Source: Paenibacillus tundrae (GTDB lineage Bacteria; Bacillota; Bacilli; Paenibacillales; Paenibacillaceae). From it: a stretch of 64,000 nt of DNA. Position numbers and translations under genes: made by a program. Positions 55,693 to 64,000 of the stretch are shown here, piece after piece (position 1 is the first letter of the stretch; the number at the start of each line of letters is the position of its first letter). The DNA lies in assembly GCF_030812775.1 (NCBI RefSeq), contig NZ_JAUSTI010000002.1:248001-312000 (forward strand). The letters run 5' to 3'. The notes beneath the pieces were generated by a model, which worked only from the letters and a program-made list of their open reading frames with translations, did not search any database and was not told where the DNA came from.

Positions 55693-57084
55693 TTAACGGT
55701 TCTGTCTGACCTGGAGGTCTACAACGGGTTTACGTCCATATTGCAGCACATAAAACAGCAGCATCACAGCGACACACAAGGCGAGCACGACAAAAATGTT
55801 ACTATAGACGAAAGCACTCTTCACTTCTATCCAAGGATTCAAATGAACAGAAGTTGCACCCCGATCAAGTACCTTGCCAAGAGCTGCAGTAGATACAGAT
55901 GCTGCGATGAAATTGAACATAGATAACAATCCCATTCCGATGCCGATGTGCTCCTTGGGAAGTGTATGTGCAATCGTATTAGACATCGCAATCTGCATGT
56001 AGGATTGACCTAACACTCCCAAGATCAGAAATACAGCAATCCAAATCGGTGACGCACTTACAACAAAGGATAAACAAATGAAACCGACGATGAGTAGTAC
56101 AGAAGCCGTATATAACAGAAAAGGATTGCCTTTCTCATCGGCGAGCTTCCCGCCTTTACGTCCTAGAAGAGCAGCAACGAGCGCAGATGGGAGCATGATC
56201 ATTCCAGTTAGAGCTGGTGAGAAGCCATGTATTTGTGCTAGTAATTGTGGCGTTATAAATGGAATGCCAAAACCAATGGCGACCAGCACGAAAGCAATGA
56301 CCATTCCAATGGCATAAGGTTTGTTGTGGAATACAGCTGGCTTGACGAATGGTGCTTCAGCGTAACGGATTCGTATGGTGAACAAGATCAAGAGCACGAT
56401 GCCTGTCATTAAGAACCATAGGTTGGATTGAGTTAACGCGAGTAACAATGCAGCAACTGTCCCCGCTAATGTTAATCCCCCGATATAATCCATTTTTTCA
56501 CTGACTCCTCTGTCGTCATCCAGATACTTTCGATAAAAGGGTAGTGTCGCAAGCGAAAGCAACGGAATAGCAAATAGAAATTGCCAGCTTAAGACACTTG
56601 ATATCAATCCGGCTACAATAGGGCCTAGCGCAGATCCAAGAGCAATACCAATTGCAGAGGTTCCCAGGGCTTGACCACGCTTCTTAGCTGAGAAGTAACG
56701 AACCGGAATGATCATAGCAAGTGCAGGAATGACAGCAGCTCCTGCCGCTTGCACAATCCGTGCAACAATAATCATCCAATATTGAGTAGCTACGATGCCG
56801 ATCACAGAACCTGCCGCGAGCAATAATAAACCAAACGTAATTAAATGCTTCATGCTGTACCTATCGGTGAGCTTGCCATAAGTAACTGTTCCAATTGCAT
56901 ATACAATCAAATAACCTGTCACAATCCAGCTCGATTGAGAAGCCGTAAGCTGAAATTGCTTGCTAATTACCGGCAATACCACATTAAACATCATGCCATT
57001 CATGACAGAAATAATCAGGGTGAAGACAAGCACTCGGAGTAATAACGTCTCCTTGCTCTGTGAAGCGGAATGATTGATAGCCAT
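55693..57084 (-). CDS. MFS drug-efflux transporter, DHA2-like
   Basis: A 463-residue permease with about 14 membrane segments. It has the DHA motif C-type GPIVAGLISSVLSWQFLF and motif A-like GKLTDRYSMKHLI. It probably expels toxic compounds using the proton gradient. The TetR gene lies just upstream on the same strand, and a copy of the TetR operator overlaps the predicted MFS promoter (CTGACG 57170-57175 and TATAAC 57148-57153). Confidence 0.88.
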   Translation of the reverse strand: MAINHSASQSKETLLLRVLVFTLIISVMNGMMFNVVLPVISKQFQLTASQSSWIVTGYLIVYAIGTVTYGKLTDRYSMKHLITFGLLLLAAGSVIGIVATQYWMIIVARIVQAAGAAVIPALAMIIPVRYFSAKKRGQALGTSAIGIALGSALGPIVAGLISSVLSWQFLFAIPLLSLATLPFYRKYLDDDRGVSEKMDYIGGLTLAGTVAALLLALTQSNLWFLMTGIVLLILFTIRIRYAEAPFVKPAVFHNKPYAIGMVIAFVLVAIGFGIPFITPQLLAQIHGFSPALTGMIMLPSALVAALLGRKGGKLADEKGNPFLLYTASVLLIVGFICLSFVVSASPIWIAVFLILGVLGQSYMQIAMSNTIAHTLPKEHIGIGMGLLSMFNFIAASVSTAALGKVLDRGATSVHLNPWIEVKSAFVYSNIFVVLALCVAVMLLFYVLQYGRKPVVDLQVRQNR

Positions 57085-57170
57085 TTATGTTCCTCATTTC
57101 TATAATCTAGATGGGTCACTCAGCTCGGAGCTGTTGCTAAACAATTCGTTATACTCAAGCAAAAATGACC

Positions 57171-57186
57171 GTCAGTGCTTACTGAC
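57171..57186. promoter_or_regulatory. TetR operator, copy 1 (MFS promoter)
   Basis: Perfect inverted repeat GTCAGT-GCTT-ACTGAC overlapping the predicted -35 of the MFS gene. With the following ATATA it matches copy 2 at 19 of 21 positions. Confidence 0.75.
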
Positions 57187-57204
57187 ATATAAGAGCTAAA
57201 AAAA

Positions 57205-57795
57205 CTAGGGGGTTAAAGCCCTAGTAAACGTCCATACACTTTCTGTAATAATGCGATCCAAAGAGAGCGATGGAAAACGAGCATCTTCATTCAAATTGTT
57301 AATAAACACACCGTAATTCAAAGCCATAAATGAAAAGGCTTGATGCTCAAAATTCGTTTGAACCAGCTTGCCTTTGTCATGCATGATGCTAAAATACTCG
57401 GTTATAATCTCTAAGAGCTGTCTTGGATGTTTAATCGTGCGATCCCGAAGCCCCGGTAGATGTTCATCTTCCTTAAACCCGATCAGAAACAGCTTCCGGT
57501 TGCGGTTCATAATCTCGTGATATGTTCTGCTAATCAAAAGCAAATCGGTGTGCAAATCCCAGACTAGCTTTTCATTGAAGATCTTCGTCATCTCTTCGGA
57601 GTAATAATATTGATCGAATGCCGATTCCAAAAGGTTCTGCTTGGTTCCAAATTGACGAAACAGCGTTTTCTCACTTAAGCCAGCCGTAGTCGCGATTTCC
57701 ATCGTTGTAACGCTTTTATAACCTTTTTTCGAGATCAAATCAATCGCAGTCATCATTAATCGTTCTTTGCTGCTATAGTTTGTACGACTAGACAT
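57205..57795 (-). CDS. TetR/AcrR-family repressor
   Basis: A 196-residue regulator with an N-terminal three-helix DNA-binding domain (about 10-55, TTMEIATTAGLSEKTLFRQF) and a helical ligand domain. It lies 120 bp upstream of the MFS gene and is flanked by two copies of one palindrome, so it should repress both itself and the transporter until a drug or metabolite binds. ATG with GAGAGGA upstream. Confidence 0.9.
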   Translation of the reverse strand: MSSRTNYSSKERLMMTAIDLISKKGYKSVTTMEIATTAGLSEKTLFRQFGTKQNLLESAFDQYYYSEEMTKIFNEKLVWDLHTDLLLISRTYHEIMNRNRKLFLIGFKEDEHLPGLRDRTIKHPRQLLEIITEYFSIMHDKGKLVQTNFEHQAFSFMALNYGVFINNLNEDARFPSLSLDRIITESVWTFTRALTP

Positions 57796-57810
57796 TTCTC
57801 TGTCCTCTCT

Positions 57811-57838
57811 TCTATAGAATGTCAGTACTTACTGTCAT
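57811..57838 (-). promoter_or_regulatory. Predicted tetR promoter with embedded operator (copy 2, 57821-57836)
   Basis: On the minus strand ATGACA (57833-57838) and TATAGA (57811-57816) are 16 bp apart. The near-palindrome GTCAGTACTTACTGTC fills the spacer, a classical place for self-repression. Confidence 0.7.
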
Positions 57839-57951
57839 ATAGGAATAGTAACGAATCATCATATAGATGTCAAGAAGCTCTGATCTGTGATGATCATTGC
57901 CGCCTGCGGAGTGAACTGCTACTATAACATCTCACCTCTTCACTTCAATTC

Positions 57952-57985
57952 AAAAAAAGAGCAGAGAAGGACATGCTCCTTCTCT
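57952..57985 (-). terminator. Rho-independent terminator after GH26
   Basis: On the minus strand AGAGAAGGA-GCATG-TCCTTCTCT is followed by GCTC and seven T residues, about 33 bp after the mannanase stop codon. Confidence 0.85.
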
Positions 57986-58017
57986 ACCCATTCGTTCTAC
58001 CTCTCCGTTCTACCTTG

Positions 58018-60600
58018 TTATGGTTCAAGTCCCCATACAAGCTCATCGCCTACATAACCAGTAACCTGTTCATGGTTGGCAAACTGCGTGCCTGATGCCT
58101 TGAACGAGTAATCATTAGACTGATTGTAATTCGACCAGTTATTTTTGGAGAAACGCGCTTGAATCTCTGCACTCTGACCTGCGTTCAACGTTCCGGCTGC
58201 ACTTGTGAAGCCAACTTCCAGATAATGATCGGCTCCGGCAACCGGAGTTGCCAATTGGACGAATTTGCTTGTTACATTCGCACTGCCAACACTTGCCCAA
58301 TCGGACCAGAAGGTCTGTGCCTCTTCCCCATCAATCGTATAGTAATACCGAAGTTTCACATCACTTAACTCTATTGCCGAATTACCTGAGTTGATTAATT
58401 TGAATTTAGGCGAAATTCCGTTGGTCGAAGAACTGGTATTGCCGTTAAAAGCTTGAATGGTCAAGTCTCCCGTAGGCGGTACAGTAACCGTACTGTCTAC
58501 AACGTTAACGGTTAACACAGCGCTATTTCCGCCATTAAATTGGAAGATCAACGTATTTTGACCCAAGGGCAGTGTAGTGAGATAGGATTGTTTCAACACA
58601 ACCGTCGAACCGGAAGCTGTATAATGCTGACCCGATTCGAGGGTAGTATTTCCCTTGGCTATGCTTGTAAGCTGACGACCATTTAAGTCAAGGGTAACGG
58701 AAACATCCTGTGCTGCGTTCGTTGCTTTATCAAATGAGGCATTTACCGGTGTAATAGTAGCATTAGAACTTGGCGTTGAATCCACAATTTTAACCTTTAA
58801 CACCGGATCTTGCCCTTGATTAAAATCCAGTACAATCGAATGCTCTCCTACTGGAAGTGTAGCAAGGTAAGCTTTATTTAGCAACAAGGTGTTTCCATTA
58901 AATGTATAATCCGTTGTTGCGTTAAGCACAGTATTGCCTGCACGGACAGCAGTAAGCGTATTCCCATTGGCAGTCACTGTCACGGATTTGTCGTTTGGAT
59001 TAGACGCGTATTTGTCAAACTCGACGGTTCCCGGAGAGATCGATGCGCTCGGGTTAGGATTGGTGGCCTTTAGATCCGGCAACTCATCCAAAGTGATAAC
59101 ATAATCGCTCTGATAAAGTGTGGTTAAGGTCGCTGGATAATTAAATGCGGCGCTCATAAGGTGCTCGCCATACCAAGGGCAGAAGTACAGCCATCCCGCT
59201 CTCTCCTCTTTCAGATTTTGCACACTTGGAATCGTGTCGTTCTCTGTCATGGCAACCATTTTGCTACCATTCGTCAGATCCACAAGCTGATAGAAAATCG
59301 ACGTAATAGCGTCCTCATTCGGGACTCCAGACAAGCCGTCATACCGATTATAGATCGTATTATATTTATCGTATCCAACCAGATCCACTTGATGATCGCC
59401 AGGATACCACGCTGGAGATGTGCTATACACATAGCTGTTATAGGTCCAAATCAAGTTATGAAGATCGTACGTCTCCGTAAGCTCTGTGTAAATTAGATCC
59501 CACAGGTCTTTGTATACCTCTGCTCCTGCGGAAGCCCACCAGAACCATGCACCTTCCCCATTCAGACCACCGTTACCCTCAGCCTCATGATAAGGACGGA
59601 ATATAACAGGCACATTGTTATCTTGAAGGATCAACAATTGTTCTGCCAGATCTTCGATTGTCATCATTACGTATTGATATTCTTTCGTCCCTGGAATAAC
59701 AGCATTGGCTGTATTAAAATTAGTTTCTGTTGGCTTATAAGTGGCTTCCTTCCAGTCCACAAAATCCCCAAGCTGATACGTATTGAAATTACGTGGTACA
59801 TTGATATGCCAGGAAGCTGTTGCAATTCCGCCTCGGTTATTAACCCAATCAATCATCCGATCTGTTGTGCCATCTTCCCAACCATAGAGCGGATTATAAT
59901 TCATCAGATCGAAGCCGCGAATCGCTGGATATTTGCCAGTAAGATCATAAATCCATTCGAACTCTAGCTCTGTGTCTCCGTCATTCCCTCCTCCATAAAT
60001 CTCCTGTTGACCTGAAATAATCTGGTTTCCGTATACCTCCGTTAAATAATTCATTAAAATTTGTGTTTCTGGTGTTGCCTCAGGATCGGTAAGAATCGGC
60101 TGCACATTCAATGGATCAAGATCCGCATGATCCACAGTGAAGGTGTCAAAATATGAAAATCCCCATCCAGACTTGATCTGGATTGTGTTGCTGCCTTTAT
60201 TCAGTTTGTGAAAACCAAAATCAAAGTCCGACCATGTTGTCGTGTACGGCAACATATAAGAACCCTTAGTCACACCATTCACGTTTAAGTATTGAACTCT
60301 GCCATCCGCACTAAGCTCCTGCATGTATCGAGTAGAGATCGCGTACATGCCGGTTTCGGGAGCATTCACTGTAAAAGTTAACGTCCCTGAATTCTGCATC
60401 CAGACGAAACCGCTACCTGAATATCCAGGCTTGGGTTGTCCGTAAATCTCGGTGACTACTTGAAGATCCGAAGTGAGCTGGGCGTCTTCTGCTTCGATGG
60501 GGAAAAGTACATTGTTTGCATGAACGGGCGCTGTCATTAATCCTAGTAGTAGAGCAAATGCCAGCATCATTGCGGTTGCCTTTCTAAGCCAATTTTCCAT
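58018..60600 (-). CDS. Secreted modular GH26 beta-mannanase with CBM35-like, X2 and CBM3 modules
   Basis: The 860-residue protein has these parts in order. A signal peptide (cut near APVHA-NN, about 28). A CBM35-like jelly roll (about 32-155, IEAEDAQL to FDTFTVDHAD). A GH26 catalytic domain (about 175-510) with acid/base Glu in RPYHEAEGN and nucleophile Glu in AMTENDTIP. Two X2/Ig-like repeats (about 520-605 and 610-695). A C-terminal CBM3-like cellulose-binding module (about 710-858). It would cut mannan or glucomannan bound to cellulose outside the cell. ATG 60600 is nine bases after GGAAGGG; ATG 60606 is closer to it. A cre-like site lies 58 bp upstream. Confidence 0.9.
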   Translation of the reverse strand: MENWLRKATAMMLAFALLLGLMTAPVHANNVLFPIEAEDAQLTSDLQVVTEIYGQPKPGYSGSGFVWMQNSGTLTFTVNAPETGMYAISTRYMQELSADGRVQYLNVNGVTKGSYMLPYTTTWSDFDFGFHKLNKGSNTIQIKSGWGFSYFDTFTVDHADLDPLNVQPILTDPEATPETQILMNYLTEVYGNQIISGQQEIYGGGNDGDTELEFEWIYDLTGKYPAIRGFDLMNYNPLYGWEDGTTDRMIDWVNNRGGIATASWHINVPRNFNTYQLGDFVDWKEATYKPTETNFNTANAVIPGTKEYQYVMMTIEDLAEQLLILQDNNVPVIFRPYHEAEGNGGLNGEGAWFWWASAGAEVYKDLWDLIYTELTETYDLHNLIWTYNSYVYSTSPAWYPGDHQVDLVGYDKYNTIYNRYDGLSGVPNEDAITSIFYQLVDLTNGSKMVAMTENDTIPSVQNLKEERAGWLYFCPWYGEHLMSAAFNYPATLTTLYQSDYVITLDELPDLKATNPNPSASISPGTVEFDKYASNPNDKSVTVTANGNTLTAVRAGNTVLNATTDYTFNGNTLLLNKAYLATLPVGEHSIVLDFNQGQDPVLKVKIVDSTPSSNATITPVNASFDKATNAAQDVSVTLDLNGRQLTSIAKGNTTLESGQHYTASGSTVVLKQSYLTTLPLGQNTLIFQFNGGNSAVLTVNVVDSTVTVPPTGDLTIQAFNGNTSSSTNGISPKFKLINSGNSAIELSDVKLRYYYTIDGEEAQTFWSDWASVGSANVTSKFVQLATPVAGADHYLEVGFTSAAGTLNAGQSAEIQARFSKNNWSNYNQSNDYSFKASGTQFANHEQVTGYVGDELVWGLEP

Positions 60601-60657
60601 TTTCATCTTCCCTTCCGTTTGAGATATGATAATGAAATTTGTCAATAAACCCATTCA

Positions 60658-60671
60658 TGATGGCGCTTTCA
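60658..60671 (+). promoter_or_regulatory. cre-like site upstream of GH26
   Basis: TGATGGCGCTTTCA matches 12 of 14 positions of the CcpA consensus, 58 bp upstream of the mannanase start. Confidence 0.35.
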
Positions 60672-60725
60672 AAGCAAACATAGCATGTGCATCATTTTTT
60701 GTAAATATATGGTCATTGGAAATTT

Positions 60726-60800
60726 TCATTCCCATTCATTGAGAAACAAAAAAGCCGCTAACATAGCGACTACGAGTACATCTATTATTTCACGTATCAC
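60726..60800 (-). CDS. Predicted 24-residue hydrophobic peptide
   Basis: A GTG at 60800 stands seven bases after GGAGG (full site GGAGGTG, preceded by a T run), one of the best ribosome sites in the window. The peptide starts MIREIIDVLVV, continues with one hydrophobic segment and ends LNEWE. Its size and make-up recall type I toxin or membrane-regulator peptides, but I do not recognise a family. A terminator-like hairpin (60748-60770) lies within its coding sequence, which leaves an alternative reading as a plain terminator. It is downstream of the dehydrogenase gene on the same strand and divergent to nothing obvious; the 324-bp gap to the mannanase holds no other gene. Confidence 0.4.
   Translation of the reverse strand: MIREIIDVLVVAMLAAFLFLNEWE
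60748..60770 (-). terminator. Terminator-like hairpin (overlaps predicted small peptide)
   Basis: Minus-strand GTCGCT-ATGTT-AGCGGC followed by six T residues. Same pattern as the terminators at 17489, 43314 and 50243. It may end the dehydrogenase transcript. Confidence 0.6.
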
Positions 60801-60924
60801 CGACACACCTCCAAAAAAATCTCACGCAGGAGAAGATCGGTACTTCTGTTATGACGAGCTATGCGCAGATCAATGGATGTATTTAAACTCAATATAGCTT
60901 CCCTTCCATCGAAGTGAGGGCAGG

Positions 60925-61950
60925 CTATTCTTTCATGATAACGATCGTTTTTCCTTTCACACGACCTGCTCCCATATCACGAAATGCCTGAACTGCTTCA
61001 CGTAATGGATACTGTTGATCAATGATCGGTATGACTTGCCCTGATTCAACCAGCTCTATCCATTCACTCTGATCTTCGGCGCTCAGTTTGTGTACAAGCA
61101 CTGATATTTTCTTGTTTTCAAGCTTCGAAACGATTGGTGCCCACAATAGATTCATTACAATTCGCCCCATCGGGCCTCCAATCATTACATACCGGCCGCC
61201 GCTACGCAGTGCTCGTTTCAAAGCTGTCACCTTACGATTCCCTACCACATCAAGAATGACGTCATACGTTATTCCCTTCGCAGTATAGTCTTCATTCCGG
61301 TAATCTATGATATGATCCGAACCCAAAGCCTGTAACATCTCCAGCTTCTCACCGTGATCAACACAGGTCACTTCTGCACCGTGTAACTTGGCATATTGGA
61401 GAGCAAATGTTCCCACTCCACCCCCAGCCCCATTAATGAGAATTCGTTGCCCCTGTTGCAAAGTTCCGCGATTACGCAAACCCTGTAATGCAAGAACTGC
61501 CGCTTGAGGGACAGCTGCTGCCTGTACATACGTGATACCGGCAGGTATAAGCGTCAATGCCGTTTCACTGGCACACACATACTCCGCAAATCCACCCCAG
61601 TTGCAGGCTGAGAGATCGCCAAACACTCGATCACCAACTCGAAATCGTCCCGCATTAGCCCCAACTGCTACGACTATCCCTGCTACATCGGCGCCAAGAA
61701 TTCGATAACGGGGTTTGCGGACTGCGCCGATGCGTGTAACGAATGGTTGCCCCAGAAGGAGATCCCAGTCCCAAGAATTGATCGATGTTGCATGAACCTC
61801 AATTAACACTTCATGTTCCTTCGGGGTCGGAACGGTCACATCTTCCAAGCGCAAAACTTCCGGTGTACCGTACGTGTCATAGACTAATGCTTTCATTAGG
61901 TCTGGTACTCGCTTGCTGGATACTTTAATACGGCTCGTATCTTCGCCCAT
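60925..61950 (-). CDS. NAD(P)-dependent dehydrogenase, quinone-oxidoreductase (MDR) type
   Basis: A 341-residue medium-chain dehydrogenase/reductase with the GroES-like front (VLIEVHATSINSWDWDLL) and Rossmann motif ILINGAGGGVGTFALQ (about 170). The zinc-ligand Cys/His set of alcohol dehydrogenases is not present, so it is of the zeta-crystallin/quinone reductase group that reduces quinones, enones or aldehydes. I choose ATG 61950, eight bases after GGAGA; ATG 61896 (MKALVYD) matches the family start but has no ribosome site. Downstream of an ArsR-type gene by 149 bp. Confidence 0.87.
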   Translation of the reverse strand: MGEDTSRIKVSSKRVPDLMKALVYDTYGTPEVLRLEDVTVPTPKEHEVLIEVHATSINSWDWDLLLGQPFVTRIGAVRKPRYRILGADVAGIVVAVGANAGRFRVGDRVFGDLSACNWGGFAEYVCASETALTLIPAGITYVQAAAVPQAAVLALQGLRNRGTLQQGQRILINGAGGGVGTFALQYAKLHGAEVTCVDHGEKLEMLQALGSDHIIDYRNEDYTAKGITYDVILDVVGNRKVTALKRALRSGGRYVMIGGPMGRIVMNLLWAPIVSKLENKKISVLVHKLSAEDQSEWIELVESGQVIPIIDQQYPLREAVQAFRDMGAGRVKGKTIVIMKE

Positions 61951-62099
61951 GGTATCATTCTCCATTCGACAGATGTATGTGTTTGGATCATGCAAGCCAA
62001 CATTAGGATCAGAATGCCCCAACTCATCTAACCGAGTTAACCATACTTCTCCTGAATAACGGATACGTTAAATATATAGCGTGGTTTCAGAAGGATATA

Positions 62100-63020
62100 T
62101 CAACCCATATCTGCTTTAGGCTGTATGGTACGAATGATGATGTCTTGATTGTGGTTACCAAAGCCAGCTCCATACAGCGTCAGACCGCCCACATTTGTGG
62201 CATGCTCCTCCACGGAAAATCGCAGCGTCCAGAATAACTCCTCCAGCTTGATCCCATCGATACTTACATCCGACAGCCATTCTCCATCTATTGATGTGCC
62301 TTGAGCATCCACTCGGATCGTCTTCAGTAGGCCATATTGGTTAACGTTTCTATGCCACCATGACGGGGTGTATTTTCCACGAGCAGCTCTCCCGAAATCA
62401 GCAGGACTGGTCCATGTGCCGAGCCGCACACCGTTAAATGAAAATGTGATATCCGAGGGCCAGTCATCCCTTAAGCCAGGCGCCTCCGAAGCAATTTCCA
62501 TTGAGATTTCAATTGCACTGGGTGCATCCTCTGGAAGAAGGTAATTAGGTGTTTTATATTCGACATACCCCCGACCAAACCATAGGATTGCTGCGTGAAC
62601 ACGCTCAGGATCAAGGAAATAGCGTGGATCATCCCATACGCCAATTTCTTTCTCATGCGTTCCCAGCCCACAGGTCGGATGTACTTCGAACGCTGTATAG
62701 TGACCCACTGAAATGCTTTGTTCTTTGATGTTTGCAAATGAACCCACCGAAGGCAATTCAATTTCAATTGCATCTTGTTTGAGAAAACACATTTTGTGTG
62801 TGCCTCCGTTCAGTCGCACTCTACGACTGCCGATCAATTCCGCTTGCTCTAATTTACGAACATGCATCGTAACAATGGAAGGACTTAGCTCCAGCACATC
62901 GGCTAGATCTTTTACATTCATCTCTCCTTCAGAGAGAAGGGTCATTATTTTCCAGCGTACTTCGCTAGCCAGTGCTTCATACAGTGGCATGTATTTGGAA
63001 TCTCCATTAGCTCTAATCAT
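62100..63020 (-). CDS. ArsR-type winged-helix regulator with long C-terminal domain
   Basis: The 306-residue protein has an ArsR-like HTH (about 12-90, with VKDLADVLELSPSIVTMHVRKLEQ) without the metal-binding Cys motif, and a 200-residue C-terminal beta-rich domain (about 110-300) that contains many Trp and Tyr residues and looks like a ligand-binding jelly roll. Normal ArsR proteins are about 100 residues. It is divergent from a GH43 beta-xylosidase gene across 227 bp and likely controls it in response to a sugar. ATG behind GGGAG. Confidence 0.8.
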   Translation of the reverse strand: MIRANGDSKYMPLYEALASEVRWKIMTLLSEGEMNVKDLADVLELSPSIVTMHVRKLEQAELIGSRRVRLNGGTHKMCFLKQDAIEIELPSVGSFANIKEQSISVGHYTAFEVHPTCGLGTHEKEIGVWDDPRYFLDPERVHAAILWFGRGYVEYKTPNYLLPEDAPSAIEISMEIASEAPGLRDDWPSDITFSFNGVRLGTWTSPADFGRAARGKYTPSWWHRNVNQYGLLKTIRVDAQGTSIDGEWLSDVSIDGIKLEELFWTLRFSVEEHATNVGGLTLYGAGFGNHNQDIIIRTIQPKADMG

Positions 63021-63235
63021 TCAGAATTTCTCCCAGCTCCAATTATTGAAATGCTATTAATGTTAATTTAACGGATTTTCATTGTACCATCAAGACCAAG
63101 ATCATTGTAAATATAATTGCTATAGTGTTTAATTTTTGATGTGGAGCTATTAAAATATTCTTTTTATACTAAAAATTATGCCTGAGAGCATTACCTGTTT
63201 TGAGTTGAATTCTTATAAATATGAATTTATAATGA

Positions 63236-64000
<765 letters not shown>

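Overview
The window looks like chromosomal DNA of a spore-forming, plant-polysaccharide-degrading Firmicute, most likely Paenibacillus. The reasons are: strong AGGAGG-type ribosome sites with frequent GTG and TTG starts, CUT1 sugar transporter operons without their own ATPase, YesMN-type sensor/AraC regulator pairs, DUF5696/YIP1 genes, many glycoside hydrolases, CcpA cre-like sites, and a manganese catalase with DUF3231 and barnase/barstar. The genus is an inference from gene content. I saw no tRNA, rRNA, insertion sequence, prophage or CRISPR array.

1-9.3 kb: a cut GNAT gene, an intracellular GH43 enzyme, a divergent pair (an S-adenosylhomocysteine-hydrolase-like protein and a Crp/Fnr regulator) sharing an inverted repeat, and a DUF3237 gene. 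Then comes a small catabolic unit of SDR dehydrogenase, split transketolase, MFS carrier and FadR-type regulator. A 30-bp element is repeated upstream of both the transketolase genes and the carrier gene.

9.5-17.7 kb: a dipeptide/opine-type ABC importer operon holding a zinc deacylase (AstE/AspA family) and an ornithine-cyclodeaminase/mu-crystallin enzyme, ending near an AhpD-like protein. 17.7-19.9 kb: a CheY-CheC-GGDEF signalling operon behind a strong promoter.

20.1-23.6 kb: xylan-oligomer genes, namely a family-1-type esterase broken by one in-frame stop, a GDSL esterase and a GH8 exo-oligoxylanase. 24.1-37 kb: a nine-gene operon with two solute-binding proteins (one very large and membrane-anchored), two pairs of sugar permeases, an NHL/TPR membrane protein, a YIP1 protein and a DUF5696 lipoprotein. 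It faces an AraC regulator whose receiver domain has lost its phosphorylation site. This is the least understood system here.

38-47.6 kb: a histidine kinase, an AraC response regulator and a solute-binding protein without permeases, then two intracellular GH43 enzymes (one with a CBM6-like domain) and an AraC regulator. Together with the genes above this is a locus for sensing, importing and breaking down arabinoxylan-like oligosaccharides.

47.7-57.8 kb: barstar and a lipoprotein barnase, a DsbA/SpxH-like thiol protein facing an HxlR regulator, DUF3231, manganese catalase, a Gln-rich small protein, AraC plus GH27 alpha-galactosidase, a DUF5412 membrane protein, and a TetR/MFS efflux pair with two copies of a clear operator. 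58-64 kb: a secreted modular GH26 mannanase, a predicted 24-residue hydrophobic peptide with a near-perfect ribosome site, a zinc-less quinone-oxidoreductase-type dehydrogenase, an ArsR-type regulator with a long extra domain, and the start of a GH43 beta-xylosidase cut by the window end.
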